Of a DNA stretch of 64,000 bases, positions 59,755 to 64,000 are shown in pieces. Made by a program: the position numbers and the translations under genes. Source of the DNA: Mya arenaria (taxonomy: Eukaryota; Mollusca; Bivalvia; Myida; Myidae); contig NC_069136.1 of assembly GCF_026914265.1 (NCBI RefSeq), positions 54,725,658 through 54,789,657 on the forward strand. The letters run 5' to 3'. The notes beneath the pieces are model-generated. The model saw nothing but the letters and a program-made list of their open reading frames with translations. It did no database searches and was not told the DNA's origin. Within the stretch, counting starts at the first letter, position 1, and each line of letters begins with the position of its first letter.

Positions 59755-61325
59755 AATAACTTAAGTAAGGGTTGACATATCTTAACCAAACTTGGTCTAT
59801 AGAAAGAGTTTATTGGTACCTTTCATGGGATTGTGTTTGGGGTCCCTAGGGTCAAGGTCACTGTTACTAAAAATAGAAAAACGGTTGAAACTGAATAACT
59901 TTAGTTAGGGATGACATATCTTGACTAAACTTGGTCTATAGGAAGAGTTTGTGGAGACCTTTCATGGGATTGCGTTTGGGGTCAAGGTCCCTGTTACTAA
60001 AAATAGAAAAATGGTTCATAATGAATATCTTTAGTTAGGGTTCAAGGCTTTTTCACCTTCTTTGCTAGGGGCCTAAATTAGGCTACTTCACAATTGGGAA
60101 AAATTGCATATTTTCCCAATTTCCAGATATATTTTTTCACAATTCCCAGATGTTTTTCCCAAAAAAGAAGATCTTACTTCCAAAATTTACAATAAAATTT
60201 TATTTTGTTTGAGCAAATTATTATTTTTATTTTTTAAGTTAACATAAGAAGAATGCTGTATAATTTAAACGTTATTTGAGAACCAATAAGTCCATATATT
60301 GTTATCAATTCTTTCCCTCGATTTAGAATCAACTCTATGAAGATTTAAACTAATCTCTCTCCCTCTCTCTTCATTGCGTCATATTAAAAAGCGAATTCAA
60401 AAACGTGATTTCTCCCACAATAAGATCTACATGTGTATCAATTGGAAGTCCATACATTTTAGACCTTTCAAGCTTGACCCGGTGGAGTGTTTGTACACAT
60501 TTCATATTAAAAAGGTCATAATTGAAAAAAATCAGCTAGAAGTAGACTCACATGAAAGATATGAGCCTGATTTTTTGTAACATTAGTTCCTAGTTTCATA
60601 TGGATACCTTGACATGGGTTTAAAGGTGTCTTCAATCCTCATTTGTGGAATTTCCCATTTTGAGGTGTTTACACATTTAAATTTCCCAATTTGCAGAATT
60701 TCACACGTGTAAATTTCCCAAAATGAAAAGGCTAGGCCTCTTCACAATTTTTGGTGAAAAAGCCCTGGGGTTGACATATCTTGACCAAACTTGGTCTATA
60801 GGGAGAGTTTATGGATACTTTCATGGGATTGCGTTTTGGGGTCCCTAGATTCAAGGTCAAGGTCACTGTTACTAAAAATAGAAAAACAGTTGAAACTGAA
60901 TAATTTTAGACAGGGTCTACATATCTTTACCAAACCAAGTATAAGGGAAGAGTTTATGGATACCTTTCATGGGAATGTGTTTGGGGTCCCTAGATTCAAG
61001 GTCAAGGTCACTGTTACTAAAAATCGAAAAACAGTTGAAACTGAATAATTTTAGACAGGGTCTACATATCTTTACCAAACCAAGTATAAGGGAAGAGTTT
61101 ATGGATACCTTTCATGGGAATGTGTTTGGGGTCCCTAGATTCAAGGTCAAGGTCACTGTTACTAAAAATAGAAAAATGGTTGAAACTGAATAACTTAAGT
61201 TAGGGTTGACCAAACTTGGATTAAAGGAAGAGTTTATGGATACCTTTCAATGGATTGCATTTGGGATCCCTAGGGTCAAGGTCACTGTTACTACAAATAG
61301 AAAAACAGACACAGGGTGAAGTTCT
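59755..61325. repeat. Tandem array, unit about 130-150 bp, split by a transposon
   Basis: About six units share TTGACATATCTTGACCAAAC, TTTATGGATACCTTTCATGG, TCAAGGTCAAGGTCACTGTT and ACTAAAAATAGAAAAA. The units at about 60895-61190 are nearly identical to each other. The array is interrupted by 60043-60767. Open frames here (60791-61193) are repeat artefacts. Confidence 0.87.
60043..60767. mobile_element. 725-bp hAT-like element inserted in the tandem array
   Basis: Ends CAAGGCTTTTTCACC and, inverted, CAGGGCTTTTTCACC (14 of 15 equal). The host array reads TTAGGGTTGACATATC; the insertion splits it with a GGGTT duplication (60038-60042 and 60768-60772). CAGGG ends are hAT-like, though 5 bp is shorter than the usual 8-bp duplication. 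The interior repeats TTCACAATT and TTTCCCA(A)A words in both orientations. The 68-codon frame at 60374-60580 is unrecognised. Confidence 0.82.
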
Positions 61326-61388
61326 TCTGTCAATCATTAAAAACCTGCTTTCGTCGCATTGCGGCGTTTCTTGTCATAGTATATATAG

Positions 61389-61725
61389 ATAGGTGTCTTT
61401 TTTTCGCTAATTTGGACTTCATAACAGTAAATTTGCTTCTGTAGGCAGGTGGCATAATTTAAAAGTGCCTCCCTCCCTCCCCCTTGGAATAGCCCTTAGT
61501 ATGTATAAACCAAAATAAGGGTTAAATTTCAGACAGTTGCGTTATAATTTAGTATAATAGGTGTCTTTTTTCGCTAATTTGGACTTCATAACAGTAAATT
61601 TGCTTCTGTAGGCAGGTGGCATAATTTAAAAGTGCCTCCCCCCCTCCCCCTTGGAATAGCCCTTAGTATGTATAAACCAAAATAAGGGTTAAATTTCAGA
61701 CAGTTGCGTTATAATTTATTTTGGT
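61389..61725. repeat. Near-perfect tandem duplication, period 168 bp
   Basis: Copies start at 61389 and 61557 (ATAGGTGTCTTTTTTTCGCT, GGCAGGTGGCATAATTTAAA, CAGACAGTTGCGTTATAATT) and differ by only a few bases, including T-run length and one CCCTCCC to CCCCCCC change. Confidence 0.9.
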
Positions 61726-63045
61726 AAATACATACTAATGTAATAACCTTTTGCTAATTAGAGGATACATTGTGTATACAGGTCCAGTCTTTTTTTTTAA
61801 ATTGACCCATTCACCTGGTTTAAATCAATAACAGCTGACTTCTGATATACCAAATAAAGTATGAATACTGCCATCTTATTAGACAAAATATAAATTTGAC
61901 CATTAAATTTATATGAGTAGAAATCAATAATCGGTGGCTTACATTATTATACCACCATCTGTATATGGATCAAATGATAATGGTTAGATGTAGTCAAAAG
62001 TATGTCTAGTTTGTATAGGTGAAGCTCCCATGCCACTTTAGCAGTTTTCATGAAACTATTCAAAAAGGCGGATGGGATGAGTACCGGTTATTGTTAATAC
62101 CCATCTATCTGTGACTTAGGGTCAACGGCCTTTGAAGACGCCATCTCATCATGATGTTATTCCTTGCTCCTCCTACTGCACTTAAATAAAACTAAAAGAC
62201 GAAACAAATCCACACAATGTATTTGACTCCAGTGAATCTGATTCCAATACCTTATACCAATCATTACATGGGCTTAGCTAGCCCCCTCCCCCCCCCCCCC
62301 CCCCCCCCCTAATTTTGGAAAACAATGGTGCATTCTGGGCATTGTGTGGTGCTTTATCAGTACTGGAAAATGGACAGATTTAGAATCATATATCAACAAA
62401 TAAACCCTAAATTAACTCGGCAGATGGATGATTTGTTTTGTCAGAATCATGTTGATTTGGCTGCTTCGGTAGCTTGGCACCTGCATTACATTGGCATGCT
62501 TGTAGGCAGGTTTGTATGCAAGATTTGGGTATTAGAGAGGTTGCTAAATGGGACTTGTACTTGTATCTACACATTCATATAAAGTTGTAGTTGGGTTTAA
62601 AAGTTGTCTTCAACATTTCACTTTAAGCTTGTACTTGTTTGCTGGCTGATTCATGCATTAATGACTTTCCCTGTGTTGTCGTACAATATTAAATATTTGA
62701 TGATGTCATTTCAAGAGGGCTAAGTAGGATTTGACCACAGTTGTATACCATATTTGGAACGAATTAAAACAAGGAAATGAAATGTTATTTCAGTTAATTT
62801 TGTATATGAAGTTCACTGTTCAGAAAAAAATGTCCGATATCTCAACAGATCAGGTCCCCATTTCAATGAAGTTCGTAAATTTCCAGGTGTAACCCCATTT
62901 TGGGTGTAAACTAAGTTTCGAAAACTTTTTTAAACAAGCCCCTGAAAAGTATCTTGGAAAAAAATCTTTAAAAATGTCTGATATCTACTACCGCCAACTG
63001 GTATAGGGTTTGTTGCTGAAAGGTGAATACTTTGAAACGCTTTCT
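61726..63045. other. ECT2 intron, no gene seen
   Basis: Contains a 22-C homopolymer at 62288-62309. The open frame 62325-62582 was examined and has no recognisable domain and no match to ECT2. Confidence 0.45.
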
Positions 63046-64000
63046 TTTTATGCCCCCGAAGGTGGGCATATTAAAATCGCACCGTCCGTCCGGCCGTCTC
63101 TGTAACTTTCCCTTGTATGGACAGATTTTAAAATAACTTGCCACATGTGTTCCACATACCAAGACGACGCGTCGCGTGCAAGACTTGTGTACCTACCTCA
63201 AAGGTCAAGGTCACACTTAGTGTTTATTCACAATGGAGTGCTGCATATAAGGACATAGAGTATAGGTTGTCGTGTCCGGGCTGTAACTTTCTCTTGTATG
63301 GACAGATTTTAAAATAACTTGCCACATGTGTTTCACATACCAAGACAATGTGTTGTGTGCAAGACCCGTGTCCCTACCTCAAAGTTCAAGGTCACACTTA
63401 GTGTTTATTTACAATGGAGTGCTGCATATAAGGACATAGAGTATAGGTTGTCGTGTCCCGGCTGTAACTTTCCCTTGTATGGACAGATTTTAAAATAACT
63501 TGCCACATGTGTTCCACATACCAAGACGACGTGTCGGGTGCAAGACCCGTGTCCCTGCCTCAAAGGTCAAGGTCACACTTAGTGTTTATTCACAATGGAC
63601 AGGAGTGCTGCATATAAGGACATAGAGTATAGGTTGTCATGTCCGGGCTGTAACTTTCTCTTGTATGGACAGATTTTAAAATAACTTGCCACATGTGTTC
63701 CACATACCAAGACGACGTGTCGCGTGCAAGACCCGTGTCCCTGCCTCAAAGGTCAAGGTCACACTTAGTGTTTATTCACAATGGAGTGCTGCATATAAGG
63801 ACAAAGAGTATAGGTTGTCGTGTCCGGGCTGTAACTTTCCCTTGTATGGACAGATTTTAAAATAACTTGCCACATGTGTTCCACATACCAAGATGACGTG
63901 TCGCATGCAAGACACGTGTCCCTTCCTCAAAGGTCAAGGTCACACTTAGTGTTTATTTACAATGGACAGGAGTGCTGCATATAAGGACATAGAGTATAGG
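63046..64000. repeat. Dispersed repeat head plus satellite-like array of 181-186 bp units, runs off right edge
   Basis: Opens ATGCCCCCGAAGGTGGGCAT and CCGTCCGTCCGGCCGTC, then units starting TGTAACTTTC at 63101, 63282, 63463, 63649 and 63830 (spacings 181, 181, 186, 181). The 186 spacing comes from a 5-bp insertion (GGACAGGAGTGC against GGAGTGC). Units are about 95% alike. Most carry AGGTCAAGGTCA. Array is open at 64000. Confidence 0.93.

Noticed and set aside
60791-61193. Two overlapping open frames with FKVKVTVTKNRK
   Set aside because: Both are translations of the same tandem unit; no other coding evidence.
62325-62582. 85-codon frame considered as a missing ECT2 exon
   Set aside because: No similarity to BRCT, DH or PH segments and no flanking splice sites that fit the phase.
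63101-64000. Regular repeats taken as a CRISPR array
   Set aside because: Units are contiguous without unique spacers, are 181-186 bp long, and the DNA is from an animal genome.

Overview
This window is animal nuclear DNA: AT-rich, split genes with GT-AG introns, long introns packed with DNA transposons and tandem repeats. Repeat families (arrays with AGGTCAAGGTCA, repeats opening with a TATCCCCCACC-type or ATGCCCCCGAAGG-type head and GTCCGTCTGTCC runs, and a repeat opening with ACAAGAGCTGTCACAGAG) plus the gene content point to a mollusc, most likely a bivalve. The species cannot be named from sequence alone.

Layout. 1-19.8 kb is a minus-strand tandem cluster of SLC16 (monocarboxylate-transporter-like) genes. 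Copy A runs off the left edge with two exons visible (233-1120). Copy B is complete in six coding exons (10895 down to 6480, 545 aa). Copy C (about 19.28-19.84 kb) is a rearranged pseudogene. The regions upstream of copies A and B are paralogous, so a gene-plus-flank block was duplicated; the B flank was later split by two related transposons (12079-13448 and 13823-15665), and a hAT-type element lies at 18097-19065. Copy C abuts a dead Ty3/Gypsy pol fragment (about 19.85-21.42 kb).

22.97-29.41 kb holds a complete plus-strand CFAP300 gene (seven exons, 262 aa), a ciliary dynein-arm assembly factor, with one GC-AG intron. 29.4-38.4 kb is gene-free and repeat-bearing. 38.44-39.62 kb is LIPT2 (mitochondrial octanoyltransferase, minus strand, 271 aa). 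Divergent from it, 1.18 kb away, is the 5' part of ECT2 (plus strand, five coding exons 40803-51348, BRCT0 and the start of BRCT1). The rest of ECT2 must lie beyond 64000, because 51349-64000 looks like one long intron filled with transposons and tandem arrays.

Most notable pattern: three unrelated genes carry tandem, decayed copies of their own exon edges beside the functional exon. These are SLC16 copy B terminal exon (6060-6479), CFAP300 exon 5 (both sides, 27645-28140) and ECT2 exon 4 (49261-50153). The ECT2 array is the most striking: its 111-bp units each carry a copy of the functional splice acceptor plus the exon start, are a multiple of three, and stay open in the ECT2 reading frame into the real exon. 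Several transposons are defined here to the base by terminal inverted repeats and target-site duplications, including two nested cases.
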